64,000 nucleotides of DNA, from NCBI GenBank assembly GCA_021234155.1, contig JAJEKV010000013.1, forward strand, positions 8,383,193-8,447,192, written 5' to 3'. Source of the stretch: Isoetes taiwanensis (Eukaryota; Streptophyta; Lycopodiopsida; Isoetales; Isoetaceae). The translations under genes and the position numbers were made by a program. The notes under the pieces were generated by a model. That model made no database searches. It was given only the letters and a program-made list of their open reading frames with translations, and had not been told where the DNA came from. Positions 12,412 to 28,091 of the stretch are shown one piece after another (position 1 is the first letter of the stretch; every line of letters starts with the position of its first letter).

Positions 12412-13095
12412 ATTCCAAGATATCTCATCATAATATGGCATCATGTTAAAGACTTGGTGAGCATGGGTAATGCTTCCACATTTGGCATACACAGCTACCA
12501 AAGTACTGCCACAAATGTATTCATCTCATGCCCACTCTTTGCAAGTTGAGAGTGGATGCTTATAACGTATTCCAAGCACATCTTTCCCTTAGAGTTTGCC
12601 CCAGCTTTGTTACCATCTCCTTTTTCTGCACAATTAGCACATGCCTTCAGAGCACTGAGATATGTTCTAGCATTTGGCTTGCAACCTTCTGCCTGCATGA
12701 ATGCAAATAACTTAAGGGCAACATCGCTTCCCCCACACTCTACATACCCACTTATGATAGCATTCCAAGATACTACATTATACTGCAGCATCCTATCAAA
12801 GACACTACAAGCATCTGACATGCTCAAACATTTGGTGTATAAATGTACCAAACCGTTGGCAATATCAATGCCTTTATCCTCCGCACTATTAATCAGATCA
12901 GCATGAAGTCTTCTCCCTGTCTGCAGGTTTCTCAGACTACTGCTCCTTCAATGTAGCAAGTGTTATAGAAAGGTGTGGCCTCACTCCATTCTTGCACATG
13001 TTATCATAGATAAGTAATGCATCTTCATTTCTGACAACTGAATGATCATGCAGTTGAAGAAACTTGTCGCAACTAACATGCGACTTTTTTTTTTC
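12412..13095 (-). pseudogene. Pentatricopeptide repeat (PPR) protein fragment
   Basis: Read on the minus strand, successive frames give the 35-residue PPR pattern: NEDALLIYDNMCKNGVRPHL, then LQTGRRLHADLI, GLVHLYTKCLSMSDACSVFD, RMLQYNVVSWNAIISGYVE, KLFAFMQAEGCKPNARTYLS, ALKACAN, and after further shifts NMMPYYDEISWNA. PPR proteins bind organellar RNA for editing, splicing or stability; this PLS-like style (VSWNAIISGY, ALKACAN) is abundant in ferns. Frameshifts occur near 12942 and near 12500, and the sequence is cut off at about 12412 by the L1. It is a relic or a gene killed by that insertion. Confidence 0.8.
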
Positions 13096-13613
13096 CAGCC
13101 GAAAATGTGAGTACATCATCTTTTCTGTAACAAACCTTAATGGTATACACTACACATCTTTGTCTAAATGGTACACATTGAGGACCATTGAGGTCTACGC
13201 ATAGGATTTTGCATTCAATTAATGAGGTTCCAAATCTCGATCTATTTCCCATTGCCGATTTCTTAGAAAGTCTATCTCTCATTCTTATAGCCATTCTGAT
13301 TCACGGTCAAAAAAGAGCCAATTTCCAACTGACCTTAATGAACTAATTATCTAAAACACGTTAAATTGAAAGAAGAAAAAGTAAATCATTTTACTGATCG
13401 CATACTATTAATCTTAACGCCTAGTGCAAGTTGCAAAATAAGGAAACAAATATAAACACTTCCTAGAGGAAGAATTCATTACCATAAGCATAAGCAGTAA
13501 CTTACGGCTTAGACCATTTTGACGACAAAATCACATTGCTACAAATTGGTCAATGAGACATGGATTCATAGCAGATGTCTTCATTGGGTTTATATAGCTG
13601 CCCTGATGATTGT
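13096..13613. other. Interval between the PPR fragment and the LTR array, no gene recognised
   Basis: A 73-codon minus frame (13073-13294) has no recognisable domain. The remainder is AT-rich. The last five bases before the LTR are ATTGT (13609-13613). Confidence 0.4.
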
Positions 13614-14333
13614 TGATACAATTGAAGAGTTTGCAATAATGAACAGCCTCAGCTTATAACCACAAGATAAACTAAAGGAGATATATTCAGAATTCAAAGA
13701 TATACAACCGGCTTAGAGCCGAAACAACTTGATAAGAGCTCCCTTATCCACCCAACCGGATTCAAGCATGCACAGGAAGTCGTTATCCTGGCACCGTCAA
13801 GATTCTTCTCTTAACGACAGCAAAGCGATACTGCCAAGGGCTATGGTTAGTAAGGCGGCAATCTAGAGCAGGACCAACAGCGGATAGCAAGGCTAGGTAG
13901 GAGGCTTTAGGCAATGACTGAGCGTAGCAGGGCTGGGTTCATCGATTGAGTGCTAGCTTGCTCCAATTTATGCAGACTAAAAGGTCTATTTCCGCATTGC
14001 CTTTCTACGGCTGATAATAGCTTCACTGAAAGAAAAGGCAAGGAGAATCGGATAAAGGGAAATCGATCTGAAATAGTTGGGATAATCCTGGGTTGGCTAA
14101 GAATAGCTGTAAATTGGCAAACGGGAGCAACTTAGCTTTATTTAGAAAGGATCCGGCAAATTACGGCAAATCCGGCAAATTGCTTTCGATGCGTTTTGTT
14201 TTTCAACAACTTCGGTGCCCGTTATCAGCCGCATTAGAACTTAAATTCATTTTCTCTAATGGTTTTCATATGCCCATGCCCTTGCCATTAACCTTTGCTG
14301 GCTTGAACCACGCCCCCGAGCCGCTCTGTATCA
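13614..14333 (-). repeat. LTR1 (3' LTR of copy A), 720 bp
   Basis: Starts TGATACAATTG and ends CTCTGTATCA in plus orientation, giving 7-bp inverted ends TGATACA/TGTATCA. Closely similar to LTR2 and LTR3; differs mainly near 14160-14200. Confidence 0.9.
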
Positions 14334-15000
14334 AGTCCTTCCCTTCTTTCAGTCGATCGACCTCGATCGCTCTACAACCCTGAAAGAAATTCCATCAAAA
14401 ATTTTGTCATGAAAAGAGGTGTATTTTGGTCCTTCCCTTCTTAAGGCCAATCTCCTTTCCCTGGGAATGTTCTTTTTCTGATCCTCCAAGGCAGGGTCCG
14501 CGCTTGGACAGAAAAATCTCAATGCTGATCCATCAAGTTGGCGTCCCTCACTTGAACAGTCATGGCATCCCCAGCCCTGGCAAATCCGGCAGCGCTTCGT
14601 TGCACAGTGCCGTTTTTGTTTCAACAACTCGGCTGCCCGTTATCAGCCGCATTAGAACTTAAATTCATTTTCTCTAATGGTTTTCATATGCCCATGCCCT
14701 TGCCATTAACCTTTGCTAGCTTGAACCACGCCCCCGAGCCGCTCTGTATCAAGTCCTTCCCTTCTTTCAGTCGATCGACCTCGATCGCTCTACAACCCTG
14801 AAAGAAATTCCATCAAAAATTTTGTCATGAAAAGAGGTGTATTTTGGTCCTTCCCTTCTTAAGGCCAATCTCCTTTCCCTGGGAATGTTCTTTTTCTGAT
14901 CCTCCAAGGCAGGGTCCGCGCTTGGACAGAAAAATCTCCATGCTGATCCATCAAGTAGGCGTCCCTCACTTGAACAGTCATGGCATCCCCAGCCCTTTCT
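14164..15000. repeat. Tandem duplication of LTR end plus adjoining internal sequence
   Basis: The LTR 3'-terminal piece, the polypurine tract and about 240 bp of internal DNA occur twice in copy A. The second partial LTR end covers about 14575-14748. Both copies share the run from CAACAACT to the CATCCCCAGCCCT motif. Copy B lacks this duplication. Confidence 0.85.
14334..14350 (-). promoter_or_regulatory. Polypurine tract of copy A
   Basis: On the minus strand GAAAGAAGGGAAGGACT directly precedes LTR1, the position of a plus-strand primer. The identical tract lies at 17121-17137 next to LTR2. Confidence 0.75.
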
Positions 15001-15164
15001 GATATTCCGGGTAGGTTCCCACCCCTACTCGGACAGAAAGTAAATCCCTTTCCAACAAGAAAGATAGTTCCCTTCCATTAAGAAGCAATAAAAATTTCAT
15101 TTTATTCAAAAGAAAAACACATACATCGAATATTTATGCATAACCTACAAAAATTCAAGCCAAA

Positions 15165-16384
15165 CTAAGATAAATGACCGATAGTATGACCGATAGTTAA
15201 TCGGCTTCTTTCAAACTCCCTGGCTGCAGCTTTGTCAGCAGCTTTATCAGCTTTCCCATGAGAACTGTCAGATGTTTCTGCAATAGTATGCATTAACACT
15301 TTTCCTTTGTTTTCCCTGCTCTTGGGAACTTCAATTTCAGATTGGGGCTTGTCTGTAGGTGTCTGTCTTTTTGGACAAGAAGCTTTGAAGTGAGGCCCCC
15401 CACATATCTAACCGCCTCTTTCTGGTGCATTTGCCCGTTCCTGAGTCACACTTTGTTCTGCACCCCTGTTCCTGGTATTCGAGTCTCTACGATCATCATT
15501 GAATTTGACTCTTTTTGCTCCATTATTGTTCGCCTTATCAGTATCGCGCTTGCCATTATTTTCCTTGGGATACCCTTCCCATATATCATACTTTGCCCCC
15601 TTAGGATTAAATTTTCTTTCTGCAGCTTCGGCTTTCTGTACCGCTTCATCTAATGTTTGAGGTTCAATGAGCCTAAGCTCTGCATACAACTCATCCCTTA
15701 ACCCAGAAATATGTTTCCTTGTTAACTCTTTGTCACTGAGTCCTTCCATTTGAACCGACAGATGGTTAATTTGCTTGTGTACTGGTAAACAGATTCTCGT
15801 TCTCCCTGTGTGAATATATCCCATTCCCTTCGGAGGTCTACAAAGTAGCTTGCAGGTAAGTTATGGCTTTCGAAGGCTCTTTTAAATTCCTGCCATGTTT
15901 TAATCACCGGGGCCATCCTCTTCCTTCCCTGCCACCAAATTCGGGCTACATCGGTAAGATATTTATCCATTGCTTGAAGTTTCTGCAACTCAGTGGCTCC
16001 AACTCGTTCAAAAAAACTTTCCCATGCAGCTAAGAATCCCATAACTGTAGGGGGACTCCTCTTTTCCCCTGAGAAAGTCGGCATGCCCTCCACTTTTTGC
16101 AGCCATTTAATCCTGGCAGAAGCATTAACTGGATTAGGAGAATTTGGCGGGGAATTCACAGGCGGCGGTGGATTAACAGGTGGTGGTTGGTTTGGAAGTG
16201 GAGGCTGGGAGTTGCTAGGTAAGAATCCGTAAAGCAAAGCTATTTGTTCCAACTTGATTTGGTAGTCTTGCTCAGATGTAGGCGGTGGCAAAGCGATTTG
16301 ATTAGCAATTTGCTTGGCTATAAAATCCGCAGTTCTTAATGCCTGCTAGTACTGCTGATCAGAGATATTAAAACGGCTGGCCAT
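15165..16384 (-). pseudogene. gag of LTR retrotransposon copy A
   Basis: Retrotransposon Gag (capsid plus zinc knuckle), which would package element RNA. The ATG is at 16384-16382 (MASRFNISDQQYQ). A Pro-rich N-terminal linker follows, then a capsid-like core with LTDVARIWWQGRKRM, TWQEFKRAFESHNL and LRREWDIFTQGERESV. The frame then shifts by -1 near 15765 into SVQMEGLSDKELTRK and ISGLRDELYAELRL. A zinc-knuckle remnant (ICGGPHFKASC) lies near 15390 and the C-terminal tail stops at 15167-15165. Breaks: an early TAG near 16350 where copy B has CAG, the shared shift, and a stop plus a lost Cys in the knuckle. Dead copy. Confidence 0.85.
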
Positions 16385-16411
16385 TGCACAGGATATGGGA
16401 ATAGAATCTAG

Positions 16412-16423
16412 GCTCTCATACCA
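16412..16423 (-). promoter_or_regulatory. Primer-binding site, copy A (one mismatch)
   Basis: Minus strand TGGTATGAGAGC, two bases inside LTR2. It differs by one base from the canonical TGGTATCAGAGC kept in copy B. Confidence 0.8.
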
Positions 16424-16425
16424 CT

Positions 16426-17120
16426 TGATACAATTGAAGAGTTTGCAATAATGAACAGCCTCAGTTTATAACCACAAGATAAACTAAAGGAGATATATTC
16501 AGAATTCAAAGATATACAACCAGCTTAGAGCCGAAACAACTTGATAAGAGCTCCCTTATCCACCCAACCGGATTCAAGCATGCACAGGAAGTCGTTATCC
16601 TGGCACCGTTAAGATTCTTCTCTTATGGTTAGTAAGGCGGCGATCTAGAGCAGGACCAACAGCGGATAGCAAGGCTAGGTAGGAGGCTTTAGGCAATGAC
16701 TGAGCGTAGCAGGGCTGGGTTCATCGATTGAGTGCTAGCTTGCTCCAATTTATGCAGACTAAAAGGTCTATTTCTGCATTGCCTTTCTACGACTGATAAT
16801 AGCTTCACTGAAAGAAAAGGCAAGGAGAATCGGATAAAGGGAAATCGATCTGAAATAGCTGGGATAATCCTGGGTTGGCTAAGAATAGCTGTAAATTGGC
16901 AAACGGGAGAAACTTAGCTTTATTTAGAAAGGATCCGGCAGCGTTCTGGCAAATTCGGCAGAGCTTCGTTGCTCAGTGCCGTTTTTGTTTCAACAACTCG
17001 GCTGCCCGTTATCAGCCGCATTAGAACTTAAATTCATTTTCTCTAATGGTTTTCATATGCCCATGCCCTTGCCATTAACCTTTGCTGGCTTGAACCACGC
17101 CCCCGAGCCGCTCTGTATCA
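16426..17120 (-). repeat. LTR2, shared by copies A and B, 695 bp
   Basis: Same TGATACA...TGTATCA ends. It lacks about 30 bp present in LTR1 and LTR3 (the CAGCAAAGCGATACT stretch). It has a PBS on its left and a polypurine tract on its right, so it serves as 5' LTR for A and 3' LTR for B. Confidence 0.9.
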
Positions 17121-17533
17121 AGTCCTTCCCTTCTTTCAGTCGATCGACCTCGATCGCTCTACAACCCTGAAAGAAATTCCATCAAATTTTTTGTCATGAA
17201 AAGAGGTGTATTTTGGTCCTTCCCTTTTTAAGGCCAATCTCCTTTCCCTGGGAATGTTCTTTTTCTGATCCTCCAAGGCAGGGTCTGCGCTTCGACATAA
17301 AAATCTCCATGCTGATCCATCAAGTAGGCGTCCCTCACTTGAACAGTCATGGCATCCCCAGCCCTTTCTGGTATTCCGGGTAGGTTCCCACCCCTACTCG
17401 GACAGAAAGTAAATCCCTTTCCAACAAGAAAGATAGTTCCCTTCCATTAGGAAGCAATAAAAATTTCATTTTATTCAAAAGAAAAACATATACATCGAAT
17501 ATTTATGCATAACCTACAAAAATTCAAGCCAAA

Positions 17534-17727
17534 CTAAGATAAATGACCGATAGTATGACCGATAGTTAATCGGCTTCTTTCAAACTCCCTGGCTGCAGCT
17601 TTGTCAGCAGCTTTATCAGCTTTCCCATGAGAACTGTCAGATGTTTCTGCAATAGTATGCATTAACACTTTTCCTTTGTCTTCCCTGCTCTTGGGAACTT
17701 CAATTTCAGATTGGGGCTTGTCTGTAG
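17534..17727 (-). pseudogene. gag copy B, C-terminal part (separated by nested element)
   Basis: Minus-strand tail of gag (DKPQSEIEVPKSREDKGKVL ... ADKAADKAAAREFERSR), equivalent to 15165-15350 of copy A. It continues the reading that stops at 20905 on the other side of the nested LTR element. Confidence 0.85.
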
Positions 17728-18080
17728 TGTTAACCACCTAGTGGTTAACATTGTGCATGCACATGTTAGGTGCATGCACATGTTAGGTGTCAGTGGTGGC
17801 AGACTGACACTTGGCATGATTAGGTTAACATAAGTGTAGGGATTAGATTTAGTTAGTGTACGGCTCAGATTTGCGGTCTACACTATATTAGACCGGAGCC
17901 TCTTCAGATGTACTTAGGTTTTATCTCAAATTTGGAGAGCCTCACTTGGCACGTTTCCCTCATTCTTTGTGCATATTTCTTGTCTTGTTCTTGTTTTGTG
18001 ATCATGAGCATGGCAGCTTTGTAGCATCCGGCAGTCATGGACTGCTGCTGCAGGGTGTATGCCAAGAACTCAAACTAACA
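17728..18080 (+). repeat. 5' LTR of nested element
   Basis: Begins with a near-perfect inverted repeat (TGTTAACCAC / GTGGTTAACA), then a direct repeat of an 18-bp unit containing TGCATGCACATGTTAGG. Confidence 0.9.
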
Positions 18081-18946
18081 CCTGGCGCCCGTTATCTTAG
18101 GGTTAAGCTCGTGATCATTTCTTCCGCCTTCTTTGTTTTTCTTTGTTGTCTTTCTTTGCTCTTATTCTCATCCGTTCTTGAATACTTCTTGTACACTACT
18201 CTCAACCCTTCAATCCCTTTATTTGGCCCAACCAGTTGTTGAAATGGTCCGGCTGGAGGCCTCTTTGTCAATCAATTCCTTAGCATTTCGTTTAGTTATG
18301 AAAATCGTTTTCAAAAACTACTGTTTTCATCTTTGCGGCAAAGCACGATTTCTGATGGGGGATTTACGGGTGGTGACGGCCTCCTTTCTGCAAGATCTTC
18401 AGAAAAATCACCAGTTTGATCCTCTTTTCTCTTCTATTTGTTGAAAAATTGTCAAAATATCATGATTTCTTCATTCTCCTCTGTTTTTCTCTCAGTTTTA
18501 TCAGAAATCGTGCTCTGGCACACCAAAAATATTCTCTTTCAGTTTATCTTTTCGAGGGGCCCGACCGGGGCTAGCCCCTTTGAGCCTATATCTTGAAGTT
18601 TACATTTGTTTATTTTGAAGATAACCGAGCAGATTCAAGCAAATATGATGATGAATTATTCACAAATTTGTTACCGTTTTTTTACCGCGAGCCCATGAAT
18701 CATACAAATATTCTGCATTCTTTGAAGCTCATCGTTCAACAGCCCAGTTAAGGTGGATTCCAGCATAACTATCCTTTTGTACTCTGTTCTTTGGCAAAAC
18801 ATGTGAAGAGAAGGATTTCGGCCTAACATTCATCTTGAATTTTTAAAAGGGCCAGCATTTCTGCTAGCCCCCATCCATCTGCTCAAGCTCAGAAGGCTGC
18901 AACAAAGTCTTCCAGCACGCATCCGGTCCGTTTCTGGTTCATCTGC

Positions 18947-19048
18947 AAAACAAGCCAGTATTTTCATCAGTCCAGAAGCACAAACTCGTCAAGCACAAAA
19001 ACAAGCCAGTATTTTCATCAGTCCAGAAGCACAAACTCGTCAAGCACA
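18947..19048. repeat. 51-bp tandem duplication in nested element
   Basis: The unit from CAAGCCAGTATTTTCATCAG to AAGCACA occurs twice with period 51. Confidence 0.9.
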
Positions 19049-19837
19049 TACCGGCTGCCATAAAACTCTGTTTTCCACGCCAGCATGCCCCAGGTTGGAT
19101 TCTTTCAGGCTCCTTAATCTGCATTCTCTGCGAAAGAAGCAAATATTTTCATCAAGTTCCTTCCAGGCTTATCTATCTATTCATAGTTGAAGCAGTGATT
19201 CTTCCTCTGCATTATTCTATTCGGCAGCACCAATTTCTGCAAACAAATAGCTCTGTTCAGTTCCTATTCACAGCAGCTCATATCTCGGCATCATCCTGCA
19301 AGATTAGTAAATTCCAGTTTTTGCCTTTGTTTGCATCTATGTTAAGCAAGCCGCAGAAATTTCGCCTTCCAATCCGGTTGCCATTTCCAGCACACTCTCA
19401 AGTCGGCAGTACAGCGCATTTTTCGGCATCTGCAATCATTTGTACCTCGCACAGTTAGCAACAAGCACAGCAATCAGATTTGCACCCTATAAGGCCAAGA
19501 TATAACCGGAACCTGCAGGAAACGCAATCGAATCATCCTTCCCATTGCTCTCTGTTTGTTCCAAACAGCATTTGCCTCTCAATCCGGTCGGTGATCGCAC
19601 ATCCAGCAACATCAGGACAAAATAACAGTTCTTCCATGCTATTCCATCCCGATCCTGCCTTTTTATCAGAAGAAATCCGCCCCTTTGGCCGCCATACCTG
19701 CGCATCCGGCTGCAATACCTCTGTTTCTTAAAGACGCCTCTGTTTTCTTCACGAGGCCTCACGCTAGGGTTTTTTCCAACGGCTATGATTTGGCCGCCTA
19801 AGATCTATGGCTCAGATACAATCTTGGTTTTATGCTA

Positions 19838-20185
19838 GGTCACGCTTCCCCTGCAATTTCTCCACGCCCATAATTGCTGGCTGATACCCGCCCACGGCCA
19901 CGCTCATTAAAAAGCCAGCACGCATTGACCACGCATTGACCACGGTGGCCCCATGCTCACGCTGACGCCCAGGGCCACGCTCTGTATTTTTGCCCAAGTT
20001 GACCACGCACATTGACCACGCAAAAGCCACGCTCTGGAATTTTTGTCTTTTTTTTCAAAACCCACGCTATGTCCAGGCTCCAGGCACGCTTTTTATGTCC
20101 CACGCTCACACTTTGCTTGCTTATGACCACGCTTTTTGCTCAACATCCACGCTTTGCACAAATATTGTGACGTATAGTCACGCTC
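19838..20185 (+). repeat. Array of CCACGC-type motifs
   Basis: At least fifteen copies of CACGC, mostly as CCACGCT or GACCACGCA, at irregular 10-30 bp spacing in the internal region of the nested LTR element. It is not a simple tandem repeat. Confidence 0.8.
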
Positions 20186-20546
20186 TCCTATGGTCGATCA
20201 CGGGGGATGCTTTTAAGGTGTTTACGTTTTGAAGGCTCCCTATAATCATTGTTTTTAAGTTTTTTTCGTGAACTTTTGGGCAATAATTGTTCCAATGGAC
20301 TTACCCATAATATAAGGGGATGGTCCTTATGTTTTTTGGCCCCAGTTCCTATGATCCATGTTCTCCATCGACGTTCTTTCGGATCTTATTCGTCCTCAAC
20401 GCATTCATGACGATCTTTTGCGGTGACACCACCCAACCATTACCATTATTTTTACCCCTAATTTTTGGCACCATGTTGTAATTGTCAGACTTGTCTTATA
20501 AAAGTCTGTACATGTTTTCGTGCTAAAAACTTTTAGGGGGAGGCAG

Positions 20547-20899
20547 TGTTAACCACCTAGTGGTTAACATTGTGCATGCACATGTTAGGTGCATGCACAT
20601 GTTAGGTGTCAGTGGTGGCAGACTGACACTTGGCATGATTAGGTTAACATAAGCGTAAGGATTAGATTTAGTTAGTGTACGGCTCAGATTTGCGGTCTAC
20701 ACTATATTAGACCGGAGCCTCTTCAGATGTACTTAGGTTTTATCTCAAATTTGGAGAGCCTCACTTGGCACGTTTCCCTCATTCTTTGTGCATATTTCTT
20801 GTCTTGTTCTTGTTTTGTGATCATGAGCATGGCAGCTTTGTAGCATCCGGCAGTCATGGACTGCTGCTGCAGGGTGTATGCCAAGAACTCAAACTAACA
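20547..20899 (+). repeat. 3' LTR of nested element
   Basis: Near-identical to 17728-18080 and preceded by the polypurine tract; the target duplication TGTAG follows. Confidence 0.9.
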
Positions 20900-20904
20900 T
20901 GTAG

Positions 20905-21930
20905 GTGTCTGTCTTTTTGGACAAGAAGCTTTGAAGTGAGGTCCCCCACATATGTAACAGCCTCTTTCTGGTGCATTTGCCCGTTCCTGAGTCACACGTT
21001 GTTCTGCACCCCTGTTCCTGGTATTCGAGTCTCTACGATCATCATTGAATCTGACTCTTTTTGCTCCATTATTGTTCGCCTTATCAGTATCGCGCTTGCC
21101 ATTATTTTACTTGGGATACCCTTCCCATATATTATACTTTGCCCCCTTAGGATTAAATTTTCTTTCTGCAACTTCGGCTTTCCGTACCGCTTCATCTAAT
21201 GTTTGAGGTTCAATGAGCCTAAGCTCTGCACACAACTCATCCCTTAACCCAGAAATATATTTCCTTGTTAACTCTTTGTCACTGAGTCCTTCCATTTGAA
21301 CCGACAGATGGTTAATTTGCTTGTGTACTGGTAAACAGATTCTCGTTCTCCCTGTGTGAATATATCCCATTCCCTTCGGAGGTCTACAAAGTAGCTTGCA
21401 GGTAAGTTATGGCTTTCGAAGGCTCTTTTAAATTCCTGCCATGTTTTAATCACCGGGGCCATCCTCTTCCTTCCCTGCCACCAAATTCGGGCTACATCGG
21501 TAAGATATTTATCCATTGCTTGAAGTTTCTGCAACTCAGTGGCTCCAACTCGTTCAAAAAAACTTTCCCATGCAGCTAAGAATCCCATAACTGTAGGGGG
21601 ACTCCTCTTTTCCCCTGAGAAAGTCGGCATGCCCTCCACTTTTTGCAGCCATTTAATCCTGGCAGAAGCATTAACTGGATTAGGAGAATTTGGCGGGGAA
21701 TTCACAGGCGGCGGTGGATTAACAGGTGGTGGTTGGTTTGGAAGTGGAGGCTGGGAGTTGCTAGGTAAGAATCCGTAAAGCAAAGCTATTTGTTCCAACT
21801 TGGTTTGGTAGTCTTGCTCAGATGTAGGCGGTGGCAAAGCGATTTGATTAGCAATTTGCTTGGCTATAAAATCCGCAGTTCTTAATGCCTGCTGGTACTG
21901 CTGATCAGAGATATTAAAACGGCTGGCCAT
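20905..21930 (-). pseudogene. gag copy B, N-terminal and capsid part
   Basis: Minus-strand gag from ATG at 21930 (MASRFNISDQQYQQALRTAD) through the capsid core (LTDVARIWWQGRKRM; LRREWDIFTQGERESV). It shows the same -1 frame change as copy A (near 21315), then ISGLRDELCAELRL, a TAA near 21108, and an intact CX2CX3HX4C zinc knuckle (CYICGGPHFKASC) near 20955. The nested element cuts it at the TGTAG target; the rest is at 17534-17727. The shared frame change means the shift predates the A/B duplication. Confidence 0.88.
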
Positions 21931-21957
21931 TGCACAGGATATGGGAATAGAATCTAG

Positions 21958-21969
21958 GCTCTGATACCA
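21958..21969 (-). promoter_or_regulatory. Primer-binding site, copy B
   Basis: Minus strand TGGTATCAGAGC, the common plant LTR-element PBS matching initiator-Met tRNA, two bases from the end of LTR3. Confidence 0.88.
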
Positions 21970-21971
21970 CT

Positions 21972-22696
21972 TGATACAATTGAAGAGTTTGCAATAATGA
22001 ACAGCCTCAGCTTATAACCACAAGATAAACTAAAGGAGATATATTCAGAATTCAAAGATATACAACCGGCTTAGAGCCGAAACAACTTGATAAGAGCTCC
22101 CTTATCCACCCAACCGGATTCAAGCATGCACAGGAAGTCGTTATCCTGGCACCGTCAAGATTCTTCTCTTAACGGCAGCAAAGCGATACTGGCAAGGGCT
22201 ATGGTTAGTAAGGCGGCAATCTAGAGCAGGACCAACAGCGGATAGCAAGGCTAGGTAGGAGGCTTTAGGCAATGACTGAGCGTAGCAGGGCTGGGTTCAT
22301 CGATTGAGTGCTAGCTTGCTCCAATTTATGCAGACTAAAAGGTCTATTTCCGCATTGCCTTTCTACGGCTGATAATAGCTTCACTGAAAGAAAAGGCAAG
22401 GAGAATCGGATAAAGGGAAATCGATCTGAAATAGCTGGGATAATCCTGGGTTGGCTAAGAATAGCTGTAAATTGGCAAACGGGAGCAACTTAGCTTTATT
22501 TAGAAAGGATCCGGCAGCGTTCTGGCAAATCCGGCAGAGCTTCGTTGCTCATTGCCATTTTTGTTTCAACAACTCGGCTGCCCGTTATCAGCCGCATTAG
22601 AACTTAAATTCATTTTCTCTAATGGTTTTCATATGCCCATGCCCTTGCCATTAACCTTTGCTGGCTTGAACCACGCCCCCGAGCCGCTCTGTATCA
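21972..22696 (-). repeat. LTR3 (5' LTR of copy B), 725 bp
   Basis: TGATACA...TGTATCA ends; homology to the other LTRs stops exactly at 22696. Confidence 0.9.
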
Positions 22697-22701
22697 ATTG
22701 C

Positions 22702-23206
22702 CACGAAATATATGGTGAAAAGCAGACGTGGATTTCATGGTCGGGCCTTTTAAGCTAAATTTCAACCTGCATCTGGCCATAGCCGATCAACACAACTACA
22801 AAATTCAAACCCTAAGCGGGTTGCTTACAAAACTGACATAGCTTACGAAATGAATCAGAGAGATATTTGAAGCCATAAAATGGAAAGGAAGAAAAACATT
22901 TCTATTACCTTGGAAAGAAAATATCCAGGGCTTGTCGGATGCGCTGCTCTGCTCTGCCATAGCAGAAATACGATTGTCTGGCGATGCCACACGATGCAAA
23001 TCCAATGCATTAAGAAAATGAACGACCAAAATGTGTGCCCTTTCAAAAGCTAATCTCAACTATTCATTTTTTCTTATAAAGGTTACAAGACTCAACGGTG
23101 AGATAGAGTTACAAAAAGATTAAAGTAATCTTACGGTCCAAAATGAAAATTATGAAACACAACAAAATCAACGGACAAGATCACGCACAAACTATCATCT
23201 TATTTC
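22702..23206 (-). other. Possible first exon, otherwise unassigned
   Basis: A minus frame around 22960-22810 starts MAEQSSASDKPWIFSFQG, which looks like a protein N-terminus, but I see no downstream continuation or domain. The rest is AT-rich. Confidence 0.25.
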
Positions 23207-28071
<4,865 letters not shown>

Positions 28072-28091
28072 GATTGCGTATTAAACGGGAG
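28072..28091 (+). repeat. Left terminal inverted repeat (candidate)
   Basis: GATTGCGTATTAAACGGGAG; pairs with 36129-36148 at 17 of 20 positions. Confidence 0.55.

Larger units (their letters stand above)
8025..12420 (-). mobile_element. L1-type non-LTR retrotransposon (broken, interrupted)
   Basis: Minus-strand plant L1-like LINE with domains in the usual order. The endonuclease runs from 12418 (MRITPWNMRGIKGPLKRKKA, later a GDFN motif) to about 11850. It resumes at about 10998 (RTYCLLDRFF, ISDHFP), followed by reverse transcriptase at 10133-9350 (IPKVDCPVNFGDWRPISL; QSAFLP; LDFKSAYDTISW; catalytic YADD at 9492-9481). A C-terminal zinc-binding segment, CPLECGEIETSNHIFLCQ, lies in 8921-8025. 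Frameshifts split the open frames. Another LINE fragment (about 11000-11845, opposite strand) interrupts the endonuclease between WCNKR and the DQRTYCLLDRFF segment. The element itself lies inside a PPR gene fragment, its endonuclease starting right where the PPR reading stops (about 12415). Not active as it stands. Confidence 0.85.
17728..20899 (+). mobile_element. Complete nested non-autonomous LTR retrotransposon, 3.17 kb
   Basis: Two 353-bp LTRs (17728-18080 and 20547-20899), both TGTTAACC...ACTAACA, differ at only two positions I can see (near 17835 and 20655), so the insertion is young. It is flanked by the 5-bp target duplication TGTAG (17723-17727 and 20900-20904). A PBS-like TGGCGCCC (18083-18090) lies just inside the left LTR, and a polypurine tract AGGGGGAGGCAG ends just before the right LTR. 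The internal 2.47 kb holds no gag or pol frame, so it would need proteins in trans. It interrupts gag copy B. Confidence 0.92.
13614..22696 (-). mobile_element. Tandem gag-only LTR retrotransposons sharing a central LTR (with a nested element)
   Basis: Minus-strand array LTR3-gagB-LTR2-gagA-LTR1. Each LTR starts TGATACA and ends TGTATCA in plus orientation. Inside each 5' LTR is a PBS matching plant initiator-Met usage (TGGTATCAGAGC) and next to each 3' LTR a polypurine tract. Internal regions hold only gag; I see no protease, RT or integrase, so the elements resemble TR-GAG non-autonomous retrotransposons. The outer flanks are ATTGT (13609-13613) and ATTGC (22697-22701), a one-mismatch 5-bp target duplication for the whole array. 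This suggests one insertion expanded by unequal recombination between LTRs. Confidence 0.85.

Noticed and set aside
14334-14830. Organellar DNA insertion
   Set aside because: The sequence is fully explained as LTR end plus internal retrotransposon DNA repeated elsewhere in the window.
13614-22696. Autonomous Ty3/gypsy element
   Set aside because: Only gag is found; no protease, RT, RNase H or integrase motif in either internal region.
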